A stretch of DNA of 64,000 bases from Prevotella sp. (GCA_017460515.1 JAFUAY010000050.1:1-64000); one strand, 5' to 3'; shown: positions 8,170-20,080, numbered from the stretch's first letter. Program-made: numbers and translations. The notes: generated by a model not told the origin, from the letters alone.

Positions 8170-9834
8170 TCAAAATGTGTTCATCCCAACAGATGGGGTA
8201 GTGGACAACTTCTGCAAAGGTGCTTCTTTGCGCTTCTGTACTTTCAATTCAGTACCGGCTTTCTTTCCTCGCCACACAAAGATATCTTCTTTTGAAACAG
8301 GTCTTACATAGTCGAACCAGGCGAAGCCTTCCAGAAAACGCTTCGTTGGGGGAATCTGTGTCATCGGGTAGACAACACCTTCGCTTTTGGGTGTCCAGAT
8401 GCGTTTCAGCTTCTGCTGTTCCATAAACATGCGCATCTCGCTTGTCTCCATCGAAACCATACCGATGAAACTGCTGTCTGATTCGTCTACAGGATAGTAG
8501 ACCACCAATACATTGTCGACAGCACGTCCTTCGTGGATGTTTCCTTTTTCGAAGAAGGCAAACATTTCTTTTGACGATACCTGGTTGTAGAGATTCTTGT
8601 GATGAAGATCTTCGATAGAGAATGCCTGATTGATGACGTGGGCGCGGTCGATGACAGAGTCTTTCATGTAGACTTTGATCTCCTCGCCAAGCAGTTGCTG
8701 GTTCATATTCCAGACAATGGGATCCTTATAGAGCGTCATACAGGAGTCTTTCTGGTGGTAGACCAGTGAGTCACAGACAGCCTGCATATCAATACGGTAC
8801 GCGCGTACCTTATTATACGCGTGTATAACGCGATAGATGGAGTCGGTCTCTTTGTTATAGGTAAACACCTTGAATGTGTCAGCATGCATAAAGAGTGAGT
8901 CGCGCTGCGAATAGTCGATAGCTACGGCGCTGTCAGTACAGAGTGCATAGCCTGTCTGCTCCTCGTAATAGCCATAATTGCCAGTCAGCATGTTTCGGTT
9001 GACGGTGTCTGTGTAGACCACATTGCGGAAAGCCTCACTAATCTCTTTCGCACCGTCATACCAGATACTGTCGCCTGTAAGAATCCGGCCTCCGTTATCT
9101 ACTGTCGAACGATTCAACAGCTGTCCTTGTTTCTTGTCGGTATTGTAATAACCCAGTTCTGAGTAGATATGACTGCCTCCGCTTTCAATATCTGAAGGTC
9201 CGATGATATGAGCCAGTTTGATGTCGGTATTGTAGTAGAGCGAGTCGGTTGTCAACAGGAAGTTGTTGTCGCTCATGGTTACGTCGTAATAGAAGATGGC
9301 CATCTTCGTATCCGTATGATACTCTCCCCAGTCGCTTACCAGTGTAGTTGTTTTGTCCACCATCTTGCCGCCTTCCTGGAAATAGCCCATGTTCCAGATA
9401 CGGTCATAGTAGAGCGAGTCGGTGTATAGCGTTGTCTCGCGATGCTTCAGCACCACATTCTGCAGGGCCTGCATCAGTTGGTCGTTGCCGTCATAATAAC
9501 CGTAATCACTCACCAGTGACAACGTGTCACCCTGATACATACGTACATGTCCGAATGCTTCAAAAGAGTTGGTCTCGTTGAAGAAATTGGCACTGTCGCA
9601 AAGCAGTCGTGCCCCTTCGTGCTCAAACTCCACGTTGCCGCGCAGCACTTGTGCATTGTTGTTCTTCCATCGTTCGTAGAAGAGTTCGTCAGCATGTATC
9701 AGGTAGACGCGGCTGTCTTTCTCTTTCTCCTTCTTGTTTGCGGCATAGAGGATTGAGCAGCAAAGCACACACAGAAGCATCATGGCGATGCTTCTGTGAT
9801 TCCATTGTCTTAGTATGTTGTACTTAATTCTCAA
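8170..9834 (-). CDS. OstA-like protein (LptA/LptD N-terminal-type)
   Basis: Predicted periplasmic protein of the LPS transport or assembly type. A signal-like hydrophobic segment lies at about 16-31 (IAMMLLCVLCCSILYAA). The body is built of repeated short strands of the OstA type, such as DSLYYDRIWNMGYFQEGGKM and DSLYYNTDIKLAHI, which form a beta-jellyroll in LptA. At 554 residues it is longer than LptA and has no LptD-like barrel, as is usual for Bacteroidetes OstA-like proteins. It sits between two SurA-like foldases and mutL. That supports an envelope-biogenesis role for the first part of this operon. Substrate binding is inferred from the family only. Confidence 0.85.
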   Translation of the reverse strand: MRIKYNILRQWNHRSIAMMLLCVLCCSILYAANKKEKEKDSRVYLIHADELFYERWKNNNAQVLRGNVEFEHEGARLLCDSANFFNETNSFEAFGHVRMYQGDTLSLVSDYGYYDGNDQLMQALQNVVLKHRETTLYTDSLYYDRIWNMGYFQEGGKMVDKTTTLVSDWGEYHTDTKMAIFYYDVTMSDNNFLLTTDSLYYNTDIKLAHIIGPSDIESGGSHIYSELGYYNTDKKQGQLLNRSTVDNGGRILTGDSIWYDGAKEISEAFRNVVYTDTVNRNMLTGNYGYYEEQTGYALCTDSAVAIDYSQRDSLFMHADTFKVFTYNKETDSIYRVIHAYNKVRAYRIDMQAVCDSLVYHQKDSCMTLYKDPIVWNMNQQLLGEEIKVYMKDSVIDRAHVINQAFSIEDLHHKNLYNQVSSKEMFAFFEKGNIHEGRAVDNVLVVYYPVDESDSSFIGMVSMETSEMRMFMEQQKLKRIWTPKSEGVVYPMTQIPPTKRFLEGFAWFDYVRPVSKEDIFVWRGKKAGTELKVQKRKEAPLQKLSTTPSVGMNTF

Positions 9835-9866
9835 TTTTCAATTCTGTCTTCGTCGAAGTTCATGCC

Positions 9867-11213
9867 TTATCTTACCCAGCCTTCGTATTCGAAATCGCAG
9901 TCGCGATATTCATCCTTGATACGTACATAGGTGTTCTTGATCTTGTTGACCACCCATTTGTGGAGCGTTTCTTCGCGTCGTTTCTGCAGCACCATATCCT
10001 TCATCACCTGGAAATCCTCGGTGATCATAGCCTTATGTCCTTCGGTACGGCTCTTCAACTTGGCAATGACACAGACCGTCTTACCACGTTCGTTGATCAT
10101 CGTGAAGGGACTGGATATATGGCCTACAGCCAGTGTGTCCACCACTTTCGCTATCTCTGCAGGAAGATCCTGTAGCTGGAATTTTGAGGTCTGTCCGCGT
10201 TCAGAACGGTTGGCCATCAAGCCTCGGTTGTTGCGTGTATCCTTATCATCAGAGATATAGGTGGCACCCTCTTCGAAGGTGAACTTCCCCTCACGAATCT
10301 CCATTGCTACTGAGTCCAAACGGGCCAGCGATGCATTGACAGCCGAGTCACTGACTTCTGGTTTCAGCAGGATGTGACGGACCTTCACTTTATCACCTCG
10401 TTTATCAATCAGCTGAATGATGTGGTAACCAAATTCCGACTCAACAATCTTTGAGATCTTTTTCGGGTCCGTGAGGTTGAAGGCTACGCTGGCGAATGCA
10501 GGATCCAACATGCCGCGTCCCGTATAGTCCAGTTCACCGCCATTACGTGCTGTTCCTGGGTCTTGTGAGTAGAGGCGTGCCAGTGTCTGGAAAGTAGCTT
10601 CACCCTTGGTAACGCGGTCAGTGAAATTATGGAGCTCGTCTTTGATACGGTTTATCTCCTCGGGGGCTATGCGTGGGGTCTGTGCAATAATCTGCACTTC
10701 TACCTCTGTGGGAACGAAGGGAATACTGTCTTGTGGCAGATCCTTGAAATAGCGACGCACCTCAGCGGGAGTCACCGTTACATTCTTTGCCAGATGTTCC
10801 TTCATACGCTGAATCATGAGCTGGTCACGCAGTTCATCATGCATGGATGCTCTGATTTCGCTGATGCTTTGTTTGCGGTATTCCTCCAGTTTCTCACGTG
10901 AGCCGATCTGGGAAATCATATATTCCAGGCGAGTCTCAATCTGTGACGAAACCTCCGACTCACTTACCTCAATACTGTCGATAGCAGCCTGATGTAAGAA
11001 TAGTTTCTGTACGGCAATCTGCTCAGGAATGGCACAATCCGGATTGCGCTCCCAACGGATGCCTTCCATAGCAGCCTGCATACGCATCACCTCGACATCA
11101 CTCTTCAAGATTGCTTCATCACCTACCACCCAGATCACTTCGTCAATGACGTTCTGAGCAGTGATGTTGCCAACGAATAGTGAGAAGAGTACTATAAGGA
11201 ATTTATTATGCAT
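9867..11213 (-). CDS. SurA-like periplasmic peptidyl-prolyl isomerase
   Basis: Periplasmic chaperone of outer-membrane proteins with parvulin-type isomerase domains. Signal peptide: MHNKFLIVLFSLFVGNITAQ. A SurA N-terminal helical region follows (about 20-165, EVIWVVGDEAILKSDVEV). Parvulin domain 1 is about 170-270 (YSQDPGTARNGGELDYTGRG...FGYHIIQLIDKR) and domain 2 about 275-375 (VKVRHILLKPE). The order matches SurA. It lies 8 bp after a second foldase gene and 32 bp before the OstA-like gene, so one transcript probably supplies several envelope-assembly factors. The symbol surA is plausible but not assigned because there are two paralogues here. Confidence 0.92.
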   Translation of the reverse strand: MHNKFLIVLFSLFVGNITAQNVIDEVIWVVGDEAILKSDVEVMRMQAAMEGIRWERNPDCAIPEQIAVQKLFLHQAAIDSIEVSESEVSSQIETRLEYMISQIGSREKLEEYRKQSISEIRASMHDELRDQLMIQRMKEHLAKNVTVTPAEVRRYFKDLPQDSIPFVPTEVEVQIIAQTPRIAPEEINRIKDELHNFTDRVTKGEATFQTLARLYSQDPGTARNGGELDYTGRGMLDPAFASVAFNLTDPKKISKIVESEFGYHIIQLIDKRGDKVKVRHILLKPEVSDSAVNASLARLDSVAMEIREGKFTFEEGATYISDDKDTRNNRGLMANRSERGQTSKFQLQDLPAEIAKVVDTLAVGHISSPFTMINERGKTVCVIAKLKSRTEGHKAMITEDFQVMKDMVLQKRREETLHKWVVNKIKNTYVRIKDEYRDCDFEYEGWVR

Positions 11214-11221
11214 AGTCTGTT

Positions 11222-12643
11222 TTAGTGTTTGTTCACTGTCTTCAGCACTTCTTCGTTCACAAAGAAGGTGTACTTCTTGCGTAACTCAGCTACCCACTGT
11301 TTCTCCAGTTCTTCCTGATAGTCGGCAACAACGAGTCCGCGGACGTCAGTATAGTCTTCCGGACCTTTTTTGAGAATCTTTCCGTAGACATCGTCGATGG
11401 GGTAGTCCTTTACCTTTGTCGTCAAGGTGTCCTTCTTGAAGATTATACTGTCAACCAGAGCGTTATCGCCTTTCTTGAAGATACCTTTTTCTACGCGGAT
11501 GCGCAGTACGGAATCGCTGTTGAAAGTGGTGCGTAGCTTTTCTGCCCATTTGTCGAACGGCAGTTTCTTTACACTGTTCTTCACTGCTTCTACGTCAGCA
11601 GCATCCTTTACGTGGAAAGCCATTCCTTTGAAGCGAGGTTCGTCCCAAGCATATCTTTTCTTGTTCTTCTTGAAGAACTGAGCCAGTCCTTTCTCGTCCT
11701 TGGCGGCCTTGTCCCATACCAGCTGGTTGCTGATTTCATAGAGCAACAGACCATCGTGGTACTCACGAATCAGGTTCTTCAGGTCGTTGTCCATGAGTGA
11801 CAACTCCTCTGCTTGTTCTTCCAGAATCTGAGCGTGTGTCTTGGTGCCATTGCTGGCTTTCACCAACTCCTCTACCTTCTGGTCGGCAATGCGGTCACGC
11901 AGGTTCTGTTGTTCGATGAACTTCAGGATTGCCTTACGGTGGAACTCAAAGGGCTCCAGCATTTTACGCTCTTTCATCAGGATGATATGGTAACCAAAGG
12001 GTGACTCTACCACACCCGACATCTGTCCTGGCTGTAATGCGAAAGCAGCATCTTCATATTCCTTTACCAGTTGTCCTCGCTGTACGAACGGCAGCAGTCC
12101 GCCTTGTCTTGCTGAGCCTGGGTCTTGTGACACTTTCTTGGCCAGTTCTTCAAAGTTGGCACCGTTTTTCAGAGCAGCCAGTGCAGAGTCAGCGCGCACT
12201 TTGGCGGCAGCTTGTTCGACGCTCGAAGCCTGCTGGTTGATACGGAACAGGATATGGGCTGTCTGAATAAGTCCGTCAGAACCGATACGCTTGACAGTTT
12301 CGTCATAGACGCGGTGTGCTTCAGCCTCCAGGTCATCGTCGGTGATGAGCATAGGCTTCACCTGCTGGTCACGATACTGTGCAAATTCATCCTTAAATGA
12401 TTTCAGCGTATCGTACTTTGCGTCCATCGCTGCAATCACTTTCAGCTTATAGTTGATAAACAAGTCGACATATTCCTCTATCGACTTTTTGTCAATCACA
12501 CCTTCAGAGTTATTCTTATTGTACGAATACTCAAATTCCGAACGGAGTACAGGCGTTCCGTTGATTGTCATGATAACAGGATCTGCCTGTGCCATTGCTG
12601 CGGCGCTCATGGTCAGAGCCGCAAAAAGCATTTTCAGTCTCAT
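11222..12643 (-). CDS. Parvulin-type peptidyl-prolyl isomerase (second SurA/PrsA-like foldase)
   Basis: A 473-residue periplasmic foldase. Signal peptide MRLKMLFAALTMSAAAMAQA, then a SurA-N-like region (VIMTINGTPVLRSEFEYSYN). One well-conserved parvulin domain lies at about 125-230 (AHILFRINQ...SQDPGSARQGGLLPFVQRGQ...FGYHIILMKERK). The C-terminal part (240-473) has no motif I recognise. It sits 27 bp downstream of guaB and 8 bp upstream of the other SurA-like gene. The two are diverged paralogues in domain number, so they probably have different clients. Confidence 0.9.
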   Translation of the reverse strand: MRLKMLFAALTMSAAAMAQADPVIMTINGTPVLRSEFEYSYNKNNSEGVIDKKSIEEYVDLFINYKLKVIAAMDAKYDTLKSFKDEFAQYRDQQVKPMLITDDDLEAEAHRVYDETVKRIGSDGLIQTAHILFRINQQASSVEQAAAKVRADSALAALKNGANFEELAKKVSQDPGSARQGGLLPFVQRGQLVKEYEDAAFALQPGQMSGVVESPFGYHIILMKERKMLEPFEFHRKAILKFIEQQNLRDRIADQKVEELVKASNGTKTHAQILEEQAEELSLMDNDLKNLIREYHDGLLLYEISNQLVWDKAAKDEKGLAQFFKKNKKRYAWDEPRFKGMAFHVKDAADVEAVKNSVKKLPFDKWAEKLRTTFNSDSVLRIRVEKGIFKKGDNALVDSIIFKKDTLTTKVKDYPIDDVYGKILKKGPEDYTDVRGLVVADYQEELEKQWVAELRKKYTFFVNEEVLKTVNKH

Positions 12644-12670
12644 GGATAATAATTCGTGGTTATAATTGCA

Positions 12671-14170
<1,500 letters not shown>

Positions 14171-14180
14171 TTATTGCGTG

Positions 14181-14188
14181 CAAAGATA
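14181..14188 (-). promoter_or_regulatory. Promoter -7 box of guaB
   Basis: Minus-strand TATCTTTG matching TAnnTTTG, about 30 bp upstream of the ATG. No clear -33 element. Confidence 0.55.
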
Positions 14189-14211
14189 CATATTTTTTTT
14201 GATGTTTATAG

Positions 14212-14273
14212 TTTGAGGTTTGAGATTTATGTGTCGCCTTGTTATTTTTTAACACAAAAACTCAAACCTCAAA
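14212..14273 (-). terminator. Inverted repeat after recQ, possible terminator
   Basis: Perfect 13-bp arms TTTGAGGTTTGAG (14212-14224) and CTCAAACCTCAAA (14261-14273), separated by 36 bp. It lies in the 146-bp gap between recQ and guaB. There is no tight U-run directly after it on the minus strand, so the terminator role is tentative. The arms are two heptad units, like other heptad arrays in this window. Confidence 0.4.
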
Positions 14274-14298
14274 AAGTCGATTAACGCTTTGTAAGAGC

Positions 14299-16488
14299 TT
14301 AGTTCGCCATATCGGAGATAAACTTGATACGAACGAGCCTTATTTCATTTTCGTCAATATCTGAGCCAAATTCCTCGTAAGCGGCTTCCAGATCGTCGGT
14401 GTCCTGCTCACGGAAGAACTCATAGATATCGGCAATATCGTCTCGATCCATTATCTCTTCGAGGAAATAATCGATGTTCACCTTGTTGCCGCTATAGAGT
14501 ACGATGCCTTCCAGTTCATCGAGCAGTTCTTCGAAATCGATGCCCAGTGCATTGGCGATGTCGTCGAGCGCAATGCGACGGTCGATGTTCTGAAGTATTT
14601 TCAGCTTTCGCATCGAGTCTTTTGCCTTTGTACGTACACGTAGGTCGGCCTGGCGGGTGATGTCGTTCTCTTCGCAGTATCGCTTGATAAGGTCAACGAA
14701 CTCCTTCGCGTAGGGTTGACGTGTCTTTCCGTCGCCCACACCCTGAATGTTCTTTAGCTCTTCAAGTGTCACCGGATAGTCGGTAGCCATCTGTTCGATG
14801 CTGACATCCTGGAATATGACGTATGGCGGACGTTCCAGTTTGCGTGACCATTTCTTGCGCAGGTCGTGGAGCATCGCTGAAAGGGTGGGGTCGAGAGCAC
14901 TTGTCGTTCCCTCTGCCGGTTCTTCCTCTTCGCTGAATTCATGATCCAGTGCCACCATAAACGTCTTGGGTGATTTGATGAATTTCTTGCCTGCCGATGT
15001 GAGTTTCAGCAGTCCGTAGTTTTCTACCTCTTTCTTCAGATAGCCAGCGATGAGTGCCTGACGGATGACGGGATTCCATATCTTTGGATCTTCGTCCTCT
15101 CCGGAACCGAACTCGTCCAGTTCATGATGCTTGTGGGCAATTATCTCATCGTTCTCGCGTCCGGTGATGAAGTCGATGACATAGTCGCTGCGGAAGTTCT
15201 CCTTGATAGCCAGGATGGCCTTGAGTGCTATAAGCAACTGTTCTTGTGCATCTTTCTTCTCGCTGGGATGCAGACAGTTATCGCAGTTATGGCAGTTGTC
15301 CTTGTCGTAGGTCTCACCAAAATAGTGGAGCAGCATCTTGCGTCGGCAGACGCAGGTCTCGGCATAAGCAGCCGTCTCTTGCAGCAGTTGTCTGCCGATA
15401 TCTTGTTCGGCAACAGGCTTCCCTTCCATGAATTTGTCGAGTTTCTGCAGGTCCTTATAGCTGTAGAATGCCAGACAGATACCTTCTCCGCCATCGCGAC
15501 CAGCTCGTCCGGTCTCCTGATAATAGCCTTCAAGAGATTTGGGAATATCGTAGTGGATGACAAATCGAACGTCGGGTTTGTCGATACCCATACCGAAGGC
15601 GATGGTAGCCACAATGACGTCGATACGCTCCATGAGGAAATCATCCTGTGTCTGTGATCTTGTGGCGCTGTCGAGTCCTGCATGATAGGCGGCAGCCTTG
15701 ATATCGTTTGCTCTCAACACCTCCGCCAGGTCTTCTACCTTCTTTCTTGACAGACAGTAGATAATGCCGCTCTTTCCTGTATGCTGTTTGATGAAACGCA
15801 CGATGTCCTTGTCGATATCCTTCGTCTTCGGACGTACCTCGTAATACAGGTTCGGTCGATTGAATGATGATTTGAACTCGTCAGCATCCAGAATGCCCAG
15901 GTTCTTCTTGATATCTGTGCGCACCTTGTCGGTCGCTGTTGCCGTCAATGCGATAACGGGTGCCTTACCGATTTCGTTGATGATGGGTCGTATCCTGCGG
16001 TATTCGGGGCGGAAGTCGTGACCCCATTCTGAGATACAATGTGCCTCGTCAACGGCATAAAACGAGATCTTGCATGATTTCAGAAACTCTACGTTGTCCT
16101 CTTTTGTCAGAGACTCCGGAGCTACGTAGAGAAGCTTTGTCATACCAGCTTTGATATCGGCCTTCACCTGGTCGATAGCCGTTTTGTTTAGAGATGAGTT
16201 CAGGAAGTGGGCCGTACCTTCGTGTTCGCTGAGGTTGCTGATGAAGTCCACCTGGTTTTTCATCAGAGCGATAAGTGGTGAGATAACGATGGCCACACCC
16301 TCCATCAGCAGTGATGGCAGTTGGTAGCATAGCGACTTTCCTCCGCCTGTTGGCATCAGTACAAACGTGTCCCGACCGTTCAGCACATTACGGATGATGG
16401 CTTCCTGATCGCCTTTGAATGTGTCGAAGCCAAAATAGCGCTTGAGTGCCTCTGTCAGATTAGTTGTTTCGCCGATGGCTTTTGTCAT
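14299..16488 (-). CDS. recQ: ATP-dependent DNA helicase RecQ
   Basis: 3'-5' DNA helicase of recombination and fork repair. Walker A is MPTGGGKSLCYQLP, the DEAH box is AVDEAHCISEWGHDFRPEY, and motif VI is QETGRAGRDGG. The RecQ zinc-binding Cys cluster (CVCRRKMLLHYFG...CHNCDNC) is followed by RQC winged-helix and HRDC-like regions (about 525-610). An acidic C-terminal tail (to 729) is longer than in E. coli RecQ. The start at 16488 is chosen because AAGGAGG lies 8 bp upstream, a rare strong Shine-Dalgarno in this genome; the longer frame starts at a TTG at 16506 that overlaps this site. Confidence 0.96.
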   Translation of the reverse strand: MTKAIGETTNLTEALKRYFGFDTFKGDQEAIIRNVLNGRDTFVLMPTGGGKSLCYQLPSLLMEGVAIVISPLIALMKNQVDFISNLSEHEGTAHFLNSSLNKTAIDQVKADIKAGMTKLLYVAPESLTKEDNVEFLKSCKISFYAVDEAHCISEWGHDFRPEYRRIRPIINEIGKAPVIALTATATDKVRTDIKKNLGILDADEFKSSFNRPNLYYEVRPKTKDIDKDIVRFIKQHTGKSGIIYCLSRKKVEDLAEVLRANDIKAAAYHAGLDSATRSQTQDDFLMERIDVIVATIAFGMGIDKPDVRFVIHYDIPKSLEGYYQETGRAGRDGGEGICLAFYSYKDLQKLDKFMEGKPVAEQDIGRQLLQETAAYAETCVCRRKMLLHYFGETYDKDNCHNCDNCLHPSEKKDAQEQLLIALKAILAIKENFRSDYVIDFITGRENDEIIAHKHHELDEFGSGEDEDPKIWNPVIRQALIAGYLKKEVENYGLLKLTSAGKKFIKSPKTFMVALDHEFSEEEEPAEGTTSALDPTLSAMLHDLRKKWSRKLERPPYVIFQDVSIEQMATDYPVTLEELKNIQGVGDGKTRQPYAKEFVDLIKRYCEENDITRQADLRVRTKAKDSMRKLKILQNIDRRIALDDIANALGIDFEELLDELEGIVLYSGNKVNIDYFLEEIMDRDDIADIYEFFREQDTDDLEAAYEEFGSDIDENEIRLVRIKFISDMAN

Positions 16489-16558
16489 ATTCTGTTCCTC
16501 CTTCAATAGTGTTTGTCAAATAATGTTCTAAGGTGTTTGGGGCTCCCTTCAGCTAAGT

Positions 16559-17803
16559 TCAGCTGAGGGGAGTCAATGATTTTTCCAGTTGCTGTTGGGC
16601 ATATTCACGTGTGACCTCGAATTCTTTGATTTTCTTCGATGGTACTTCGAACATGGCATCCATCATAATGCTTTCCACGATGGAGCGCAGTCCGCGTGCT
16701 CCCAACTTGTATTCTACGGCCTTGTCAACAATCAGTTCCAGTGCATCTTCTGCAAAGGTCAGCTTGATGCCGTCCATTTGGAACAGTTTCTCATATTGCT
16801 TCACAATAGAGTTCTTCGGTTCCATGAGGATGCGGCGCAGGGCCTCCCGATCCAACGGATTCAGCGAGGTAAGCACGGGCAGACGACCGATAATCTCTGG
16901 AATCAATCCGAACGATTTCAGGTCTTGTGGCTGCACATACTTCATCAGGTCGTTCTTGTCTATCTTGCGCACGTTCTGCACAGAGTTGTAGCCCACCGTG
17001 TGGGTGTTGAGTCGCTGTGCAATCTTCCGTTCAATACCGTCGAAGGCGCCTCCGCAAATAAACAGGATGTTGCGTGTGTCAACGTGGATATACTCCTGGT
17101 CGGGGTGTTTGCGTCCACCTTTTGGCGGAACGTTGACCGTTGTTCCCTCCAGCAGTTTCAACAGTCCCTGCTGTACGCCCTCTCCGCTAACATCACGCGT
17201 GATGCTGGGATTGTCGCTCTTACGTGCAATCTTGTCTATCTCATCAATGAAGACGATGCCTCGTTGGGCTGCCTCTACGTCATAGTCGGCTACTTGAAGC
17301 AGTCGTGTGAGGATGCTTTCCACATCTTCGCCCACGTAACCTGCTTCTGTAAACACGGTGGCATCAACGATGGTGAAGGGCACGTCGAGCAGTTTTGCGA
17401 TAGTACGTGCAAGTAGTGTCTTACCCGTACCTGTCGAGCCCACCATGATGATGTTCGACTTCTCTATCTCCACACCATTGTCGTCGGCAGGTTGCTGCAA
17501 GCGCTTATAGTGGTTGTATACGGCTACTGAGAGATAGCGTTTTGCCTCCTCTTGTCCGATAACATACTGATCCAGGTACTCCTTGATTTCCTTGGGCTTT
17601 GGCGTCTTCGCCATCTTGCGTCCGCTCTTGCTCTTGGCGGGTGGTGGAGGCGGCATTTCGGGCAGTCCGTCAGCATAGCCAGCCTCCTTTACGATCTGGT
17701 AGGCTTGTATGGCACAACTCTCACAGATGTAGCTGTTGAGACCAGAGATAAGTAGTTTGGTCTGATTTTCTGTTCTTCCGCAGAAGCTGCATTGTTTCCT
17801 CAT
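16559..17803 (-). CDS. clpX: ClpX ATPase subunit of the ClpXP protease
   Basis: AAA+ unfoldase that feeds substrates to ClpP. The N-terminal zinc-binding domain shows CSFCG...CESC (residues 5-29). Walker A is [16 protein letters not shown] and Walker B is [12 protein letters not shown]. The pore loop GYVGEDVES and the sensor 2 region [11 protein letters not shown] are intact. The 414-residue length is normal. Its ATG overlaps the stop codon of clpP (ATGA), so the two are translationally coupled in the order clpP-clpX. Confidence 0.98.
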   Translation of the reverse strand: MRKQCSFCGRTENQTKLLISGLNSYICESCAIQAYQIVKEAGYADGLPEMPPPPPAKSKSGRKMAKTPKPKEIKEYLDQYVIGQEEAKRYLSVAVYNHYKRLQQPADDNGVEIEKSNIIMVGSTGTGKTLLARTIAKLLDVPFTIVDATVFTEAGYVGEDVESILTRLLQVADYDVEAAQRGIVFIDEIDKIARKSDNPSITRDVSGEGVQQGLLKLLEGTTVNVPPKGGRKHPDQEYIHVDTRNILFICGGAFDGIERKIAQRLNTHTVGYNSVQNVRKIDKNDLMKYVQPQDLKSFGLIPEIIGRLPVLTSLNPLDREALRRILMEPKNSIVKQYEKLFQMDGIKLTFAEDALELIVDKAVEYKLGARGLRSIVESIMMDAMFEVPSKKIKEFEVTREYAQQQLEKSLTPLS

Positions 17804-18483
17804 TTCTTCTTCAATACCTGATCAATCATTCCGTATTCTTTTGCCTCTTCTGCCGTCATCCAGTAGTTGCGGTCAGAATCCTTCCACACTTTCTCATAGT
17901 CGGTATGTGAATGGTCGGCAATGATGGTGTAGAGTTCTTTTTTCAGCTTCTGAATCTCACGTGCCTCAATCTCGATGTCGCTGGCCTGTCCCTGTACGCC
18001 GCCGAGTGGCTGATGAATCATGACGCGGCTGTGTGTCAGAGCCGAGCGTTTGCCTTCGGTGCCGGCCACGAGCAGTACTGCAGCCATTGATGCCGCCATA
18101 CCTGTGCAGATTGTTGCTACGTCAGATGAGATGAACTGCATGGTGTCATAGATGCCCAGACCTGCGTAGACGCTGCCGCCAGGCGAGTTGATGTAGATAG
18201 AGATATCCTTGCCGGGATCTACAGAATCCAGATAGAGCAGCTGAGCCTGTAGTGTGTTGGCGGTGTAGTCGTTGACTTCTGTTCCAAGGAAGATGATGCG
18301 GTCCATCATCAGACGTGAGAATACATCCATTTGTGTGACGTTCAGCTGACGTTCTTCCAGGATGTAGGGATTCATGTACTGTGCCTGTGCACTCATCGCA
18401 TTCATGTTCGAGCGCAAAACTTCATCAAGCACCAGGCTGTTCATGCCTAAGTGCTGGGTTGCATATTTTTTAAAATCGTTCAT
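17800..18483 (-). CDS. clpP: ATP-dependent Clp protease proteolytic subunit
   Basis: Serine peptidase that forms the degradation chamber with ClpX. The catalytic Ser lies in [11 protein letters not shown] and the His in [13 protein letters not shown]; the Asp should follow in the C-terminal third. At 227 residues it has a somewhat long N-terminus, which may be a propeptide. It overlaps clpX by 4 bp. A TAACTTTG box is about 70 bp upstream. Confidence 0.97.
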   Translation of the reverse strand: MNDFKKYATQHLGMNSLVLDEVLRSNMNAMSAQAQYMNPYILEERQLNVTQMDVFSRLMMDRIIFLGTEVNDYTANTLQAQLLYLDSVDPGKDISIYINSPGGSVYAGLGIYDTMQFISSDVATICTGMAASMAAVLLVAGTEGKRSALTHSRVMIHQPLGGVQGQASDIEIEAREIQKLKKELYTIIADHSHTDYEKVWKDSDRNYWMTAEEAKEYGMIDQVLKKK

Positions 18484-18555
18484 ATTCAGTGAATTATAAC
18501 TGATGTTCTTTTGTTTTGGAAAGAGTTTTTCATAACATTTTCTGCTTTCCTAATA

Positions 18556-18563
18556 CAAAGTTA
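18556..18563 (-). promoter_or_regulatory. Possible -7 box of clpP-clpX
   Basis: Minus-strand TAACTTTG, 73 bp before the clpP ATG. It matches TAnnTTTG, but no -33 TTTG is visible. Confidence 0.45.
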
Positions 18564-18615
18564 AGAAAAAAAATCAACAAGCCATACATTTTAAGTTTTT
18601 TTTAGCAGAAATATA

Positions 18616-18652
18616 GAAAAAAGTCCTGAAGTTTTGCAACTCCAGGACTTTT
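18616..18652 (-). terminator. Rho-independent terminator of tig
   Basis: Minus-strand stem AAAGTCCTGGAGT / ACTTCAGGACTTT (one mismatch) with loop TGCAAA, followed by T-rich sequence. It lies about 25 bp after the trigger factor stop codon. Confidence 0.8.
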
Positions 18653-18674
18653 ATCGTGTCAGCGCGGTAATTTC

Positions 18675-20036
18675 TTACTGCTGTTCCTGCATCATTTTGT
18701 TGAACTCTTCGAAGCTTACCTCTTTGGTGTTCAGTTTCACAACGCCCTTCAGCACTTCTGTGAGCTTAGCGTCGATGGCGCGGTCTACATACTGGTCGAT
18801 GTTCTCACGCTTCTTCAGCTGCTCGTTGGCATAGTTCTCCACGACGTCATCGGGGATATTGTTCATGCCGTACTGTGCAAACTGCTGGCGGATGGCAGCC
18901 TTAGCCATTTCCTTCAGGTCGTTGTCTTCAACCTTCACGTTGTTGGCAACCACGAGCTGCTCTTTGATGAGGTGCCACTTCAGTTCGTCGATAGAAGGCT
19001 TGAAGTTCTTCTCTACGAAGTCGGCGCCCTTGTCCTTATTGTTGTTAAGCATAACGCGCTTCAGCAGAGCCTCAGGGAAGGTGAGCTCGCCCACTTTCTT
19101 CTCCATGTACTTGCGAACGTCCATCATGAACTTGAAGTCGCTGTTCACCTGCAGCTGGGGCTTCACCATATCGCTGATGCGCTTGCGGAAGTCGGCCTCA
19201 GTCTTTACATCCTCGCCAAATACCTTCTCGAAGAGTTTCTCGTCAATGGCAGCGGGCTGGAAGTGGCGGATCTCGGTGATCTGGAAGCTGAAGTCGCTCT
19301 CCAGGTCTTTCACCTGCTCCTTGTCGGTCTTCAGCAGGGCAGCCACCTCGGCATCATTCTCAGGATAAGCCTTTTTGGGATTGAAGGTGATGATGTCGCC
19401 GGGCTTTGCACCCTCGAACTTCTTCTTCTCGCTCTCTCCCTTGATATAGCTGGGCATGATCATGCCGCCTTCTGTCTGGATACCGCCTTCGAGCGTATTG
19501 CCGTTAGCGTCCAGCTGGCGCAGGTCACCTTTCAGGGTATCGTTGCCGCTCCACTCCTGAGCCTCTACGAACTCGCCTGCCTGTGAAGCATACATCTGAA
19601 CCTGCTCGTCGATGAGCTTGTCGTCAACTTTGATATCATAGTAGTCCACCTTGTCCTTTGCGGTAAGCTCAGCCGTGAATTCGGGAGCTACGGCAATGTC
19701 GAACACGAAAGTGAACGGACCATCCTGTGCGAAATCCTGAGGCTGCTGCTTTTCCTCGTTGGGGAGCGGCTCGCCCAGCATCTTGATTTTGTTCTCCTGA
19801 ATGTATGCGTAGAGCTTTTCACCCAGCAGGCGGTTCACCTCTTCCACCTTGGCAGCGGTGCCGTACTGACGCTTGATGAGTCCCATAGGAACCATTCCAG
19901 GACGGAATCCGGGAACCTGCGCACGCTTGCGGTAATTCTTCAGTTCTTTTTCTACCTTCTCCTCGTAATCGGCCTTTTCAATAGTGATGGTCATCAGTCC
20001 ATTCACTTTATCGGCGCATTCAAATGAAATGTTCAT
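18675..20036 (-). CDS. tig: Trigger factor
   Basis: Ribosome-bound chaperone that meets nascent chains at the exit tunnel. The N-terminal ribosome-binding domain carries the family loop PGFRPGMVPMGLIKRQYG (about 41-58). The middle PPIase-like domain (about 150-250) seems diverged. The helical C-terminal domain (about 265-440) follows. At 453 residues the length is normal. It is immediately upstream of clpP-clpX on the same strand, the common tig-clpP-clpX order, but here it has its own terminator. Confidence 0.93.
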   Translation of the reverse strand: MNISFECADKVNGLMTITIEKADYEEKVEKELKNYRKRAQVPGFRPGMVPMGLIKRQYGTAAKVEEVNRLLGEKLYAYIQENKIKMLGEPLPNEEKQQPQDFAQDGPFTFVFDIAVAPEFTAELTAKDKVDYYDIKVDDKLIDEQVQMYASQAGEFVEAQEWSGNDTLKGDLRQLDANGNTLEGGIQTEGGMIMPSYIKGESEKKKFEGAKPGDIITFNPKKAYPENDAEVAALLKTDKEQVKDLESDFSFQITEIRHFQPAAIDEKLFEKVFGEDVKTEADFRKRISDMVKPQLQVNSDFKFMMDVRKYMEKKVGELTFPEALLKRVMLNNNKDKGADFVEKNFKPSIDELKWHLIKEQLVVANNVKVEDNDLKEMAKAAIRQQFAQYGMNNIPDDVVENYANEQLKKRENIDQYVDRAIDAKLTEVLKGVVKLNTKEVSFEEFNKMMQEQQ

Positions 20037-20080
20037 TGCTTTTATACCTTATTTATATTATACGTGTTTAATTTGGGCTG

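Noticed and set aside
16589..17416. 275-residue plus-strand frame opposite clpX
   Set aside because: Shadow frame; clpX is certain on the other strand.
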